From Marinilabiliales bacterium (lineage in GTDB: Bacteria > Bacteroidota > Bacteroidia > Bacteroidales > F082), in the NCBI GenBank assembly GCA_002869315.1, contig PKTD01000205.1, positions 1 to 34,652 of the forward strand: a stretch of DNA of 34,652 bases, given 5' to 3'. The stretch's first letter is position 1. The number at the start of each line of letters is the position of its first letter. Positions 1 through 7,182 of the stretch are shown here, piece by piece. The position numbers were made by a program, and so were the translations under genes. Below the pieces are notes generated by a model that did no database searches, was not told the DNA's origin, and saw only the letters and a program-made list of their open reading frames with translations.

Positions 1-1
1 C

Positions 2-64
2 ATGAATTTGATAATAAATAACAATTGGTGGTGGCACAATAACTTATTCCATAGGGATAGTTAG
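2..64 (+). CDS. trpL: trp leader peptide (WWW attenuator peptide)
   Basis: A 20-residue ORF contains three consecutive TGG codons in the context 'NNNWWWHNN' and ends with TAG. Three tandem Trp codons in a tiny ORF followed by a hairpin with a T-run is the signature of transcription attenuation controlled by charged tRNA-Trp: ribosomes stalled at the Trp codons favour an antiterminator, and free translation lets the terminator form. It precedes trpB, which is normally the first gene of the Bacteroidales trp operon (trpBEGDCFA). The ATG is at base 2, so an earlier start outside the window cannot be excluded. The family role is established knowledge; operation here is inferred. Confidence 0.8.
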   Translation: MNLIINNNWWWHNNLFHRDS

Positions 65-96
65 GTGTGATTTATTAATTGTTGGTAAATGATATT

Positions 97-129
97 TAAA
101 GACGTCCCGTTTGGGTCGGCTTTTTTTTT
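97..129 (+). terminator. trp attenuator terminator hairpin
   Basis: The sequence 'gacgtcccgtttgggtcggc' folds as a stem with a CCC/GGG core, a GTTT loop, a CG/CG outer part and two internal mismatches, followed directly by nine T residues. It lies 33 bases after the WWW leader stop and 139 bases before trpB. The GGGA at 54-57 near the end of the leader ORF could pair with TCCC in the 5' arm, which would give a short competing antiterminator; that pairing is only a suggestion. Confidence 0.72.
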
Positions 130-152
130 GATTAAAACTTAAATATAAACAG

Positions 153-233
153 ATGAAAAGTAAAATTCAATATTGGTTAAAAAAAGTAATCTTTCGATGG
201 CGTTTATCATTTTTCGAACCTGGAACCCTATAA
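153..233 (+). CDS. possible small ORF between attenuator and trpB
   Basis: This is a 26-codon ATG ORF ending in TAA, basic and hydrophobic, with two separated Trp residues ('QYWLKK' and 'FRWRLSFF'). It sits after the attenuator terminator and 34 bases before the trpB start. I do not recognise it. The Trp content is high for its length, so a second regulatory peptide is conceivable, but an ORF this short can occur by chance in AT-rich DNA. Confidence 0.2.
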   Translation: MKSKIQYWLKKVIFRWRLSFFEPGTL

Positions 234-267
234 ATACAAATCATGATAAATTTTAAAATCGAAAAAG

Positions 268-1467
268 ATGAATACAATAACAATAGAAAAGGAAAATGAA
301 GTAAAACAATTTGATTCAATTAACGGAAGATTTGGTGAATTTGGTGGCATGTATGTACCACCTGTTTTAGAGTCGAAACTTTTAAATCTGGCAAGCGTTT
401 TTGACGAAATAAAAAATAGTAAAAAGTTTGAGGAGGAGTTTATATATTATTTAAAAACTTATGTAGGAAGGCCTTCTCCTCTTTACTATGCAAATAACCT
501 ATCTGATCTAGTGGGATCAAAAATATATCTTAAAAGGGAGGACTTAAATCATACTGGATCTCATAAAATTAATAATACTATTGGTCAGATATTAGTCGCC
601 AAACATATGGGAGCAACCGAGATAGTAGCTGAGACCGGTGCCGGTCAGCATGGAGTAGCTACTGCAACTGCAGCAGCATTATTTGGTATGAAATGTAAAA
701 TCTTTATGGGTGCCAAAGATGCTGAAAGGCAGAAAATGAATGTAAGCAGAATAAAGTTGCTTGGAGCAGATATGGTTCTAACTCATGAAGGCCGGGGAAC
801 ACTTAAAGACGCCGTCGATGCAGCCCTTGGATATTATATTGAAAACCCTGATGTTTTTTATTTACTGGGTTCACAAGTGGGGCCACACCCCTATCCGACA
901 ATGGTAGGATATTTTCAAAGCATCATTGGTAAAGAGGCAAAAAAGCAAATACTGGAAACAGAAGGCAGACTACCGGATAATTTGTTTGCATGCATTGGTG
1001 GAGGTTCAAATGCCATTGGTCTTTTTGGGGATTTCCTTTATAACGAAAATGTTTCCATATTTGCTGCAGAAGGTGGTGGTGAAGGTGCAATCCTAGGCAA
1101 AACAGCAGCTACTTTGAGCCTGGGTAAACCTTGAGTATTTCAGGGCACTTTCTCTTATGCTTTATCGGATGAGAACGGTGATGTTTATCCTACACATTCC
1201 ATAGCGGCAGGTTTGGATTATCCTGGAATAAGCCCGCAACATGCTTTGCTAAAAGACAGCAACCGGGCTGAATATCATTTAATTACTGACCAAGAAGCTA
1301 TAAAAGCTTTTAAAATACTATCCTCTCTGGAGGGAATTATCCCAGCAATAGAATCATCACATGCTGTGGCTTTAGCATTAAAAGTTTTGAAAGATAAACC
1401 TGATCAAATTAGCATTATTAACCTTTCGGGAAGAGGTGACAAGGATGTGGAGAGGAATTTGATGTAA
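268..1467 (+). pseudogene. trpB: Tryptophan synthase beta chain, interrupted by in-frame TGA
   Basis: This encodes the beta subunit that makes L-tryptophan from indole and serine with PLP. The reading frame from 268 to 1467 is 399 codons, the usual TrpB length, and is broken only by a TGA at 1132-1134 (codon 289). Before it are the N-terminal 'GRFGEFGGMYVP' motif, the PLP lysine in 'NHTGSHKINN' (about K100) and the phosphate-binding 'GGGSNAIG' loop (about 245-252). After it the same frame continues with '[12 protein letters not shown]' and the C-terminal 'NLSGRGDKD'. The track splits this into ORFs 268-1134 and 1213-1467. The stop replaces a conserved Gly ('GKPGV(F/L)HG' in relatives; GGA to TGA is one change). 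No other trp gene follows. It could be a recent pseudogene, an assembly error or a readthrough gene; there is no frameshift. Confidence 0.85.
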
Positions 1468-1551
1468 GAGGATAATAGTTATGAGTTTTGAATTAATGTT
1501 TGGTGTTTATAATTTGTAAAAAATTTACTATTTTTACAAAAACACCTAAAA

Positions 1552-3648
1552 ATGCAGTGGTCGGTACGCCCTTTCGCTCGATTGATAATTTTTTATATTC
1601 TCGGCATTTTAGCCGCAAATAAGTTATTGTTTATTGAAATCAGGTTTGTTCCGACCATTGCTTTTTTTGTCCTCCTGCTTGCAGCATCACTACTCATCAT
1701 CATATTTTTTAATTCTTATAAAAACCGTTGGATTGCAGGAATGGTATTCTATGGATTAAGTTTTTTTGCAGGCTTTTACAATCTTTATTTTACAAACAAA
1801 CCTCTTTATCAGCAAATTGAAAACTCAGAAAATAAAACATATATAGGTGAAATTATTAGTGATATTTCTTTTACGGATAAGTCTTTAAGGTTTGAACTTA
1901 TCATTCATGAACTTAATTCAGATACGCCAGTTGAGGCAGAAAAAGTAATAGCCTATTTTAAACCCAACCAAAAAAGTATGGAACTTGTTTATGGCGACAA
2001 GATAATTCTTAATGCAATACCTCAACTTATTAATAACAAAGGGAACCCCGGAGAGTTCGATTATAAATCCTATTTAATTCACAAAGGAATTTCAAAATCC
2101 ATTTACCTTAAACCCAATGATTGGAAATACTTAAAACACGACCCTTCTAACTTACTTATAGCATACGCAAGATCCATAAGGAGAAACTTATTACGACGAC
2201 TTGAAACTCATTTGCTTTTCAAAAATACCTATGAGGTAGCCGCAGCAATACTGGTGGGCTACGACGTATTAATGGATGACGATACAGAAAAAAGTTATGT
2301 TCATGCAGGCGCCATGCATATTTTGTTTGTATCAGGTCTCCACGTTGGCGTAATATTCATCTTAATGAGTTTACTTCTGAAGTTTATGTTAAAAACTAAA
2401 ACCACAAGATTTTTGAGAATACTCTTATTGCTTACTAGTATATGGTCCTATGCTTTACTGACAGGAATGTCACCATCTGTTCAAAGGGCTAGTATTATGT
2501 TCTCATTTTTTGTAATTGGCCAAGGCTTGAAACGACCCAAAGACTCTTACAATACTTTGGCTGCTTCTGCTTTTGTAATGCTGGCAATAAATCCAAATTT
2601 ATTATTTCATGTTGGGTTTCAACTTTCTTATGCAGCAGTATTAGGAATAATTTCAGTTTACCCCTCACTTTACAGGATGCTCTATTTTAAAAATAAAGTA
2701 GTTGATTATTTTTGGTCGATAATATGTGTATCCATAGCAGCACAACTGGCTACCTTTCCAATAGGAACACACTATTTTCACTACTTCCCTAATTACTTTT
2801 GGATAACCAACCTATTAGTAATTCCAGCATCTTTTGGCATAATAGTCTCCGGATTTATATACTTTATTTTCAGTTGGGTACCATATATGTCAGCATTTTT
2901 GGGCGCAACAACTTCTTTATTGGTATTGTTGTTAAATTATTTGGTTGCCTTTGTGGAGTATTTACCGTATTACGGGACAGATAATATTTATATGCCATGG
3001 GTGAATACTATTCTTATTTATCTGATAATTATAATGCTTTTTCATATGCTAATGTATAAAAGAATCAGGCTTTTGATTTATTTTGCCTCTGTTTTATTAA
3101 TGCTGATTGGCATAAACACTATCGTTAAATACAAGCACAGCAAAAACTCAAAATTTATTATTTATAATGTTAATAATCAGGATGTGATTCAATTCGTTGA
3201 TGGAGTAAATTCATATGTTTTAACATCGGAAAATAAAGGAAATAAGAAGAAAATAAAGGAATTTGTCATAAGTCCATACAATATTAAAATCGGAATTAAA
3301 AATGAAATGATTTTTGGTTTAAATGAACTTTCAAAATACGATACTCCAAATTTAATGATTAAGGGTAATTTCATACAATTTAATCAAAACAGATTTATGA
3401 TTTTGTCGGATAAAGATATTTTCACAACCTCCGACAGTCTTAATAAACTAAAGGTAAACACTCTGATAATTACCGGAAAACACAAACTAGATTTAAGTTT
3501 GTTGAAATCATGTATTTTTTTTGATGAGATAATTATTTGTTCGGGTGTTCCCTATTGGAAAAGGAGGAAGTTGATTGAAGAATGTAAGATTCTAGAAATA
3601 AAGTATATTGATATTAAAAAAGAAGGAGGGAAAGTTTTCGAAATTTGA
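1552..3648 (+). CDS. comEC: ComEC/Rec2-family DNA-uptake channel protein
   Basis: This is an integral membrane protein of the ComEC/Rec2 family, the inner-membrane channel for single-stranded DNA in natural transformation. Two or three hydrophobic segments open the protein (about 1-80). A soluble N-terminal DUF4131/OB-like segment follows (to about 190), then a multi-spanning Competence domain (about 225-500) with the family motif 'HILFVSGLHVG' near residues 255-265. The last 180 residues look like the metallo-beta-lactamase-like region but lack a HxHxDH metal motif, which is common in Bacteroidota homologues. At 698 residues the length suits that group. The stop is TGA followed at once by TAG. 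It lies 84 bases after trpB and is not obviously part of the trp unit. Confidence 0.88.
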   Translation: MQWSVRPFARLIIFYILGILAANKLLFIEIRFVPTIAFFVLLLAASLLIIIFFNSYKNRWIAGMVFYGLSFFAGFYNLYFTNKPLYQQIENSENKTYIGEIISDISFTDKSLRFELIIHELNSDTPVEAEKVIAYFKPNQKSMELVYGDKIILNAIPQLINNKGNPGEFDYKSYLIHKGISKSIYLKPNDWKYLKHDPSNLLIAYARSIRRNLLRRLETHLLFKNTYEVAAAILVGYDVLMDDDTEKSYVHAGAMHILFVSGLHVGVIFILMSLLLKFMLKTKTTRFLRILLLLTSIWSYALLTGMSPSVQRASIMFSFFVIGQGLKRPKDSYNTLAASAFVMLAINPNLLFHVGFQLSYAAVLGIISVYPSLYRMLYFKNKVVDYFWSIICVSIAAQLATFPIGTHYFHYFPNYFWITNLLVIPASFGIIVSGFIYFIFSWVPYMSAFLGATTSLLVLLLNYLVAFVEYLPYYGTDNIYMPWVNTILIYLIIIMLFHMLMYKRIRLLIYFASVLLMLIGINTIVKYKHSKNSKFIIYNVNNQDVIQFVDGVNSYVLTSENKGNKKKIKEFVISPYNIKIGIKNEMIFGLNELSKYDTPNLMIKGNFIQFNQNRFMILSDKDIFTTSDSLNKLKVNTLIITGKHKLDLSLLKSCIFFDEIIICSGVPYWKRRKLIEECKILEIKYIDIKKEGGKVFEI

Positions 3649-3688
3649 TAGTATGGAACCAAATTTTTATTAAAAACGATAAATGAAT

Positions 3689-4966
3689 TTATAATTTTAT
3701 TACTTTTCTACTAATAATATTATTTTCTGTAAAAATCTTAAGTTGATATAAACCAGTTTTATATGATGATAAATCTATAATAATTTTGGTTGCATTTGCT
3801 TTGTACTGTGGTGAGCACAACTGTCCTACTGAATTTATAATAGAAAAATGGATAAACTTATCTGCTTCAATTATCAATTGGTCAGTAAAAGGGTTCGGAT
3901 ATACCTTAAATTCAATTGAATTACTGAAGGATTCCTGGAAGTTAATTAATGGATTCACAATTTGTGAAATAGTATCGGCAAAATCACAATTTATGGCGAC
4001 CAAATTAACTAAGTATTCTCCAATTACATCATATGTATGTATAGGATTCTTCTCTTCTGAGGAATTACCGTCTCCAAAAGTCCAATAATAATTATTAGCA
4101 TTTTCCGATTTGTTAATAAATTCTACTACACCATTTTCGAAAATCGTATATTCAAAATTTGCTTGTGGATCGTATAATCCTATATACCAAGTGCTCAAAT
4201 CATCATAAACAACTTCCTTTACTGCTTGTCGGATACTCTCAGCTTCTGCTGAAGATAGAGTAAAATCATAATCTATCAATAAAGGATTTTTTCGAAATAT
4301 AGTGCTATAAAAACAACAGGCTGCAGCATAAGAACCAGCAGCAGAAGGGTGACTTTCATCTGACATATATAATTCAATATCTGGGAATTCAGTTCTTATT
4401 CGTTTCCAAACAGCCCCAACTGGAGAAACAATAGCATTATTAGTATCAGCCATAATCATATAACGTAATCTCAATAAACTATCCATTCCCAAATATGTGC
4501 ACACTGGAGGCCACCATCCACAGTTTGCTGCGTCTCCATTCTTCCTGCCCCATGTCATATAAAACATAGTTTCAGCGCAAGAATTGTGAGTATTTATTAT
4601 ACTATCGAGAATTTGTGCATAAGGATAAACGTCCTCTTCCACCACCTCATCAGGCCATGAAGGCCTCTGACTCTGTCCTTGCAACACTACAAAATCCCAA
4701 TTTCCCTGAGCTATTTTATCAATGGAAACAGCATTAGATGAGTGCTCCTCCAATGTATATCCACCCGGAGTATTTTTATCGAAAATTAAAGAATCTCCAT
4801 TGGAAGCAGCCACATCAGCAATAAGCTGAGGAAGATTATTAACTGCAGTATAACTATTTCCCAGGAACAATACTCTTTTGATTGACTGTGCTGATAACTG
4901 ATGAAATAATAAGCAAGGTAAAATGAGCAGAGAAATAAACCTCCATGAAATCCTGAATCTAATCAT
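3689..4966 (-). CDS. Secreted SGNH-hydrolase-like protein with PKD and T9SS sorting domain
   Basis: A signal peptide (about 1-26, ending 'LSAQ') is followed by an SGNH/GDSL-like hydrolase region. Its first block is 'FLGNSYT' (nucleophile Ser at about 38, GNS in place of GDS) and its last is 'SDESHPSAAG' (D203 and H206, the DxxH catalytic pair). A PKD domain follows (about 268-338, 'YWTFGDGNSSEE', 'IHTYDVIGEY'), then a type A T9SS C-terminal sorting domain ('FKVYPNPF', 'YKTGLYQLKI'). It is probably exported through the T9SS as a surface or secreted esterase; the substrate cannot be read from the sequence. It is convergent with comEC, 40 bases away, and has a TAAATTTG -7 box upstream. Confidence 0.82.
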   Translation of the reverse strand: MIRFRISWRFISLLILPCLLFHQLSAQSIKRVLFLGNSYTAVNNLPQLIADVAASNGDSLIFDKNTPGGYTLEEHSSNAVSIDKIAQGNWDFVVLQGQSQRPSWPDEVVEEDVYPYAQILDSIINTHNSCAETMFYMTWGRKNGDAANCGWWPPVCTYLGMDSLLRLRYMIMADTNNAIVSPVGAVWKRIRTEFPDIELYMSDESHPSAAGSYAAACCFYSTIFRKNPLLIDYDFTLSSAEAESIRQAVKEVVYDDLSTWYIGLYDPQANFEYTIFENGVVEFINKSENANNYYWTFGDGNSSEEKNPIHTYDVIGEYLVNLVAINCDFADTISQIVNPLINFQESFSNSIEFKVYPNPFTDQLIIEADKFIHFSIINSVGQLCSPQYKANATKIIIDLSSYKTGLYQLKIFTENNIISRKVIKL

Positions 4967-5000
4967 TATAGTTTTATTTAACTATTAAACATTAATATAG

Positions 5001-5008
5001 CAAATTTA
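5001..5008 (-). promoter_or_regulatory. Candidate -7 box (TAAATTTG) for the SGNH/PKD gene
   Basis: The minus strand reads TAAATTTG, an exact match to the Bacteroidota TAnnTTTG -7 element, 34 bases before the ATG at 4966. I see no TTG -33 element at 17-23 bases, so this is position plus box only. Confidence 0.35.
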
Positions 5009-5090
5009 CTACTTTATGTCATTGAATTAGAAAGCGCTATTATTATAGCAATAGCAGGCTTAAATGCATTAAATAAATAAAAATCCGGGC

Positions 5091-5120
5091 AAAAAAAAAG
5101 CCTCACGATTTGCGAGGCTT
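5091..5120 (-). terminator. Rho-independent terminator after tRNA-Asp
   Basis: On the minus strand 'gcctcgcaaatcgtgaggc' forms a 7-pair stem (one G-T) with a short loop, followed by a run of nine T. It begins three bases after the tRNA CCA end, so it most probably terminates the tRNA transcript. Confidence 0.8.
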
Positions 5121-5121
5121 T

Positions 5122-5199
5122 TGGCGGTCTGGACGGGACTCGAACCCGCGACCCCCTGCGTGACAGGCAGGTATTCTAACCAAACTGAACTACCAGACC
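5122..5199 (-). tRNA. tRNA-Asp (anticodon GTC), CCA encoded
   Basis: Read on the minus strand, the acceptor arms GGTCTGG and CCAGACC pair perfectly, followed by discriminator G and an encoded CCA. The anticodon arm is CCTGC-CT-GTC-AC-GCAGG, giving anticodon GTC for aspartate. The T arm carries the standard 'GGTTCGAGTCC' sequence. The 64-residue ORF in the track over this region (5069-5263) is a shadow of the tRNA. The gene stands alone between a promoter and a terminator. Confidence 0.97.
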
Positions 5200-5233
5200 A
5201 ATATTTTTTAGAACTTCCCTTTAAAAGAGGATG

Positions 5234-5264
5234 CAAAAATAAGCGCTTTTTCTTAATCTCCAAA
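5234..5264 (-). promoter_or_regulatory. Bacteroidota-type promoter of tRNA-Asp
   Basis: The minus strand has TTTG (5261-5264), a 19-base spacer, and TATTTTTG (5234-5241). This fits the Bacteroidota housekeeping consensus TTG-N17-23-TAnnTTTG. The -7 box lies 34 bases before the first base of tRNA-Asp, which gives a short 5' leader to be processed. It is the most complete promoter match I found in the window. Confidence 0.65.
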
Positions 5265-5281
5265 CAAAATTTTTATTTTTT

Positions 5282-5638
5282 TTAATCGAACATCCATCCA
5301 TTGGGAACTGGCTGTGCCTCAGCAAGATCTAAACGTTTCATTCCTTTGACACAACGTATTATTATCCAAACTGTCCAGAAAATTAATATAAAAATGCCAA
5401 TAATTATGATAGAAGTAATGGCTCCAACCACTAACATCAATAATCCCTTCCAAAAAGTACTGATAATAAATTGATAATGTGTCTTTAACCAATCAGGCAT
5501 CGGGTCGTCTTTGTTAATGTATGCAATTACTACTGCAACTATGGCTGTAACTCCGAAGGCCAGACCTACCAGCATGAGTATATACATCAGTCTGGTATTG
5601 TCAATTAACTTTTGTTCGGCATATCCATTCTGTTCCAT
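5282..5638 (-). CDS. Small DUF4870-like membrane protein
   Basis: A 118-residue protein with three hydrophobic segments (about 18-42, 60-80 and 82-104). Between the first two is the loop 'KDDPMPDWLKTHYQFIIST', and it ends 'WIIIRCVKGMKRLD' before a short polar tail. The 'W(L)xxHYxFxxxTFW' pattern followed by 'RCVKGxxxLD' is typical of small DUF4870-family membrane proteins of unknown function. It lies upstream of tRNA-Asp on the same strand, 38 bases from msrB, with which it may be co-transcribed. I infer no function. Confidence 0.7.
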   Translation of the reverse strand: MEQNGYAEQKLIDNTRLMYILMLVGLAFGVTAIVAVVIAYINKDDPMPDWLKTHYQFIISTFWKGLLMLVVGAITSIIIIGIFILIFWTVWIIIRCVKGMKRLDLAEAQPVPNGWMFD

Positions 5639-5677
5639 AAGGCTATAAAATTAATACGCCGATAAAGGTAATGAAAT

Positions 5678-6142
5678 TTACTTCTTAAACTCCAATGCAG
5701 CAGAATTTACACAATACCGCATTCCGGTAGGGTTAGGACCATCATTAAATAAATGTCCAAGGTGACCGTCGCATTTCTTGCACTTTATCTCAGTACGAAT
5801 CATTCCATAACTTTTATCCAGTACTTCTTTTATATTACTGGTATCTGCTGCAGCATAAAAACTAGGCCACCCTGAGCCGGAATCATATTTAGTTTCAGAA
5901 CTAAATAGTTTAGCCCCACATCCTGCACAATAATAATTACCATCTTCCTTAAAGTTTACGTACTTTCCTGTAAAGGCTGGTTCGGTGCCACACTCACGTA
6001 ATACTCTGTATTGTTCGGGGCTTAATTCTTTTACCCAATCCTGCTCCGACTTGTTTTTTACTTCTCCCATATTCTTATCATTAGTTTGTGCAATTATGCT
6101 TAAGTTGCAAATCATTAAAATTAGAAATATTGTAGTTTTCAT
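5678..6142 (-). CDS. msrB: Peptide-methionine (R)-S-oxide reductase MsrB, exported form
   Basis: This reduces methionine-R-sulfoxide in proteins. A signal-peptide-like N-terminus (about 1-19, ending 'IIAQ') indicates a periplasmic rather than cytosolic enzyme. The SelR domain spans about 37-154, with zinc ligands in 'CAGC' (72/75) and 'CKKC' (121/124), the substrate motif 'GSGWPSF' and the catalytic Cys in 'RYCVNSAAL' (C144). A further Cys in 'ECGTEPAF' (C51) could be the resolving cysteine. The length of 154 fits a secreted single-domain MsrB; no MsrA is fused or adjacent. A TAAATTTG box lies 25 bases upstream. Confidence 0.95.
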   Translation of the reverse strand: MKTTIFLILMICNLSIIAQTNDKNMGEVKNKSEQDWVKELSPEQYRVLRECGTEPAFTGKYVNFKEDGNYYCAGCGAKLFSSETKYDSGSGWPSFYAAADTSNIKEVLDKSYGMIRTEIKCKKCDGHLGHLFNDGPNPTGMRYCVNSAALEFKK

Positions 6143-6167
6143 TTATTTAGATCTTTCTGTTAAACAA

Positions 6168-6175
6168 CAAATTTA
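6168..6175 (-). promoter_or_regulatory. Candidate -7 box (TAAATTTG) for msrB
   Basis: The minus strand reads TAAATTTG 25 bases before the msrB ATG and matches TAnnTTTG exactly. No -33 TTG is seen at the expected distance. Confidence 0.35.
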
Positions 6176-6244
6176 CTATGAAAACGCAATAATTATTGTG
6201 CATATTATTTGAACAATGTTAATAAAGTCATAAAATAAATAATC

Positions 6245-6252
6245 TACTTTTG
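6245..6252 (+). promoter_or_regulatory. Candidate -7 box (TACTTTTG) for the PNP gene
   Basis: TACTTTTG matches TAnnTTTG and lies 32 bases before the ATG at 6285. The -33 region has no clear TTG at 17-23 bases. Confidence 0.42.
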
Positions 6253-6284
6253 CAATACCAAAATCTTAACAAAAAGTAAAAATA

Positions 6285-7097
6285 ATGTTAGAAAAAATAA
6301 TCCAATCGGCAGAATATATAAAGAGCAAAGGAATTGATGGTTTAGACACCGGGATAATTTTAGGAACCGGCCTTGGAAGTATGGTAAAACATATCGACAT
6401 TGAAGTAAGTCTTGACTATAAGGATATCCCTAACTTTCCTGTTTCCACCGTAGAATTCCATTCCGGCAAACCTATTTATGGAACATTGTCAGGAAAAAAA
6501 GTTCTTGTAATGAATGGACGTTTTCACTTTTACGAAGGTTATAATATGCAGGAAGTTACCTTCCCCATTAGAGTTATGAAACTTTTGGGGGTTGAGAACT
6601 TGCTTGTATCTAACGCCTGCGGCGGAATAAATCCTGCCTTTAAACCTGCGTCTTTGATGATTATTGATGATCATATTAATATGATTCCGGGCAATCCTTT
6701 GGTAGGTAAAAACATCTCTGAACTGGGCCCTCGTTTTGTGGATATGAGTAGGCCCTATGATCCGGAACTCATCAAAAAAATGGAAAATATTGCTAAATCA
6801 AATGGTATTGAAATAAATAAAGGTGTTTATGTTTCATGGATAGGACCAAGTTTGGAAACCAGAGCCGAATATCGCTTCATTAAAATTATGGGTGCCGATG
6901 TGGTTGGTATGTCAACGGTTCCTGAAGTTATTGTTGCTAACCATATGAAAATGAAAGTTGCTGCTATTTCGGTTATCACGGACCTCTGTGACCCCGATAA
7001 TCTGGAAGTGGCTAATATTGATGACATATTAAAAAATGCAGCTATAGCTGAAAAAGATTTGGTGTTGATATTCAAACAATTAGTTAAAGAAATTTAA
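6285..7097 (+). CDS. punA: Purine-nucleoside phosphorylase (trimeric type)
   Basis: This cleaves inosine and guanosine (and their deoxy forms) with phosphate to a free base and ribose-1-phosphate in purine salvage. Family signatures run through the whole 270 residues: phosphate loop 'GTGLGSM' (about 27-33), 'VEFHSGK', 'GRFHFYEGY' (His in the active site), 'SNACGGINP', 'GPSLETRAEYR' and 'GMSTVPEVIVA'. The length matches the trimeric PNP family rather than hexameric DeoD. The ATG at 6285 lies 32 bases after a TACTTTTG box. The next gene is 85 bases downstream and unrelated. Confidence 0.95.
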   Translation: MLEKIIQSAEYIKSKGIDGLDTGIILGTGLGSMVKHIDIEVSLDYKDIPNFPVSTVEFHSGKPIYGTLSGKKVLVMNGRFHFYEGYNMQEVTFPIRVMKLLGVENLLVSNACGGINPAFKPASLMIIDDHINMIPGNPLVGKNISELGPRFVDMSRPYDPELIKKMENIAKSNGIEINKGVYVSWIGPSLETRAEYRFIKIMGADVVGMSTVPEVIVANHMKMKVAAISVITDLCDPDNLEVANIDDILKNAAIAEKDLVLIFKQLVKEI

Positions 7098-7156
7098 AAT
7101 CAGGCTTTAAGAATACTGTTTATTTTTTCACAAAAAGCTTTATCAATTAAATTACA

Positions 7157-7164
7157 TATTTTTG
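7157..7164 (+). promoter_or_regulatory. Candidate -7 box (TATTTTTG) for the acyl-CoA ligase gene
   Basis: TATTTTTG matches TAnnTTTG and lies 18 bases before the ATG at 7183. That is the right place for a short leader if translation begins at 7183 rather than at the TTG at 7237. This supports the longer reading of the gene; no -33 TTG was seen. Confidence 0.45.
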
Positions 7165-7182
7165 TGCATCTAAATCAGATTT

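Noticed and set aside
1132-1134. Selenocysteine at the trpB TGA
   Set aside because: TrpB has a conserved Gly, not Cys, at this position, and I see no convincing SECIS-like hairpin just after the codon. No sel gene is in the window.
1213-1467. Separate small gene downstream of trpB
   Set aside because: It is in the same frame as the first ORF, starts at a non-ATG codon inside the conserved 'AGLDYPG' motif and is simply the C-terminal part of TrpB.
1485-1520. Remnant of trpE start after trpB (short ATG ORF)
   Set aside because: The 12-codon ORF has no resemblance to the TrpE N-terminus and runs straight to a stop.
1529-1536. TATTTTTA as a comEC -7 box
   Set aside because: It misses the final G, and the nearest TTTG elements have spacers of 13 and 26 bases, outside the usual range.
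5069-5263. 64-residue minus-strand ORF over the tRNA
   Set aside because: It translates straight through tRNA-Asp and its terminator; the peptide 'VTQGVAGSSPVQTAKS' is the usual false protein from a tRNA.
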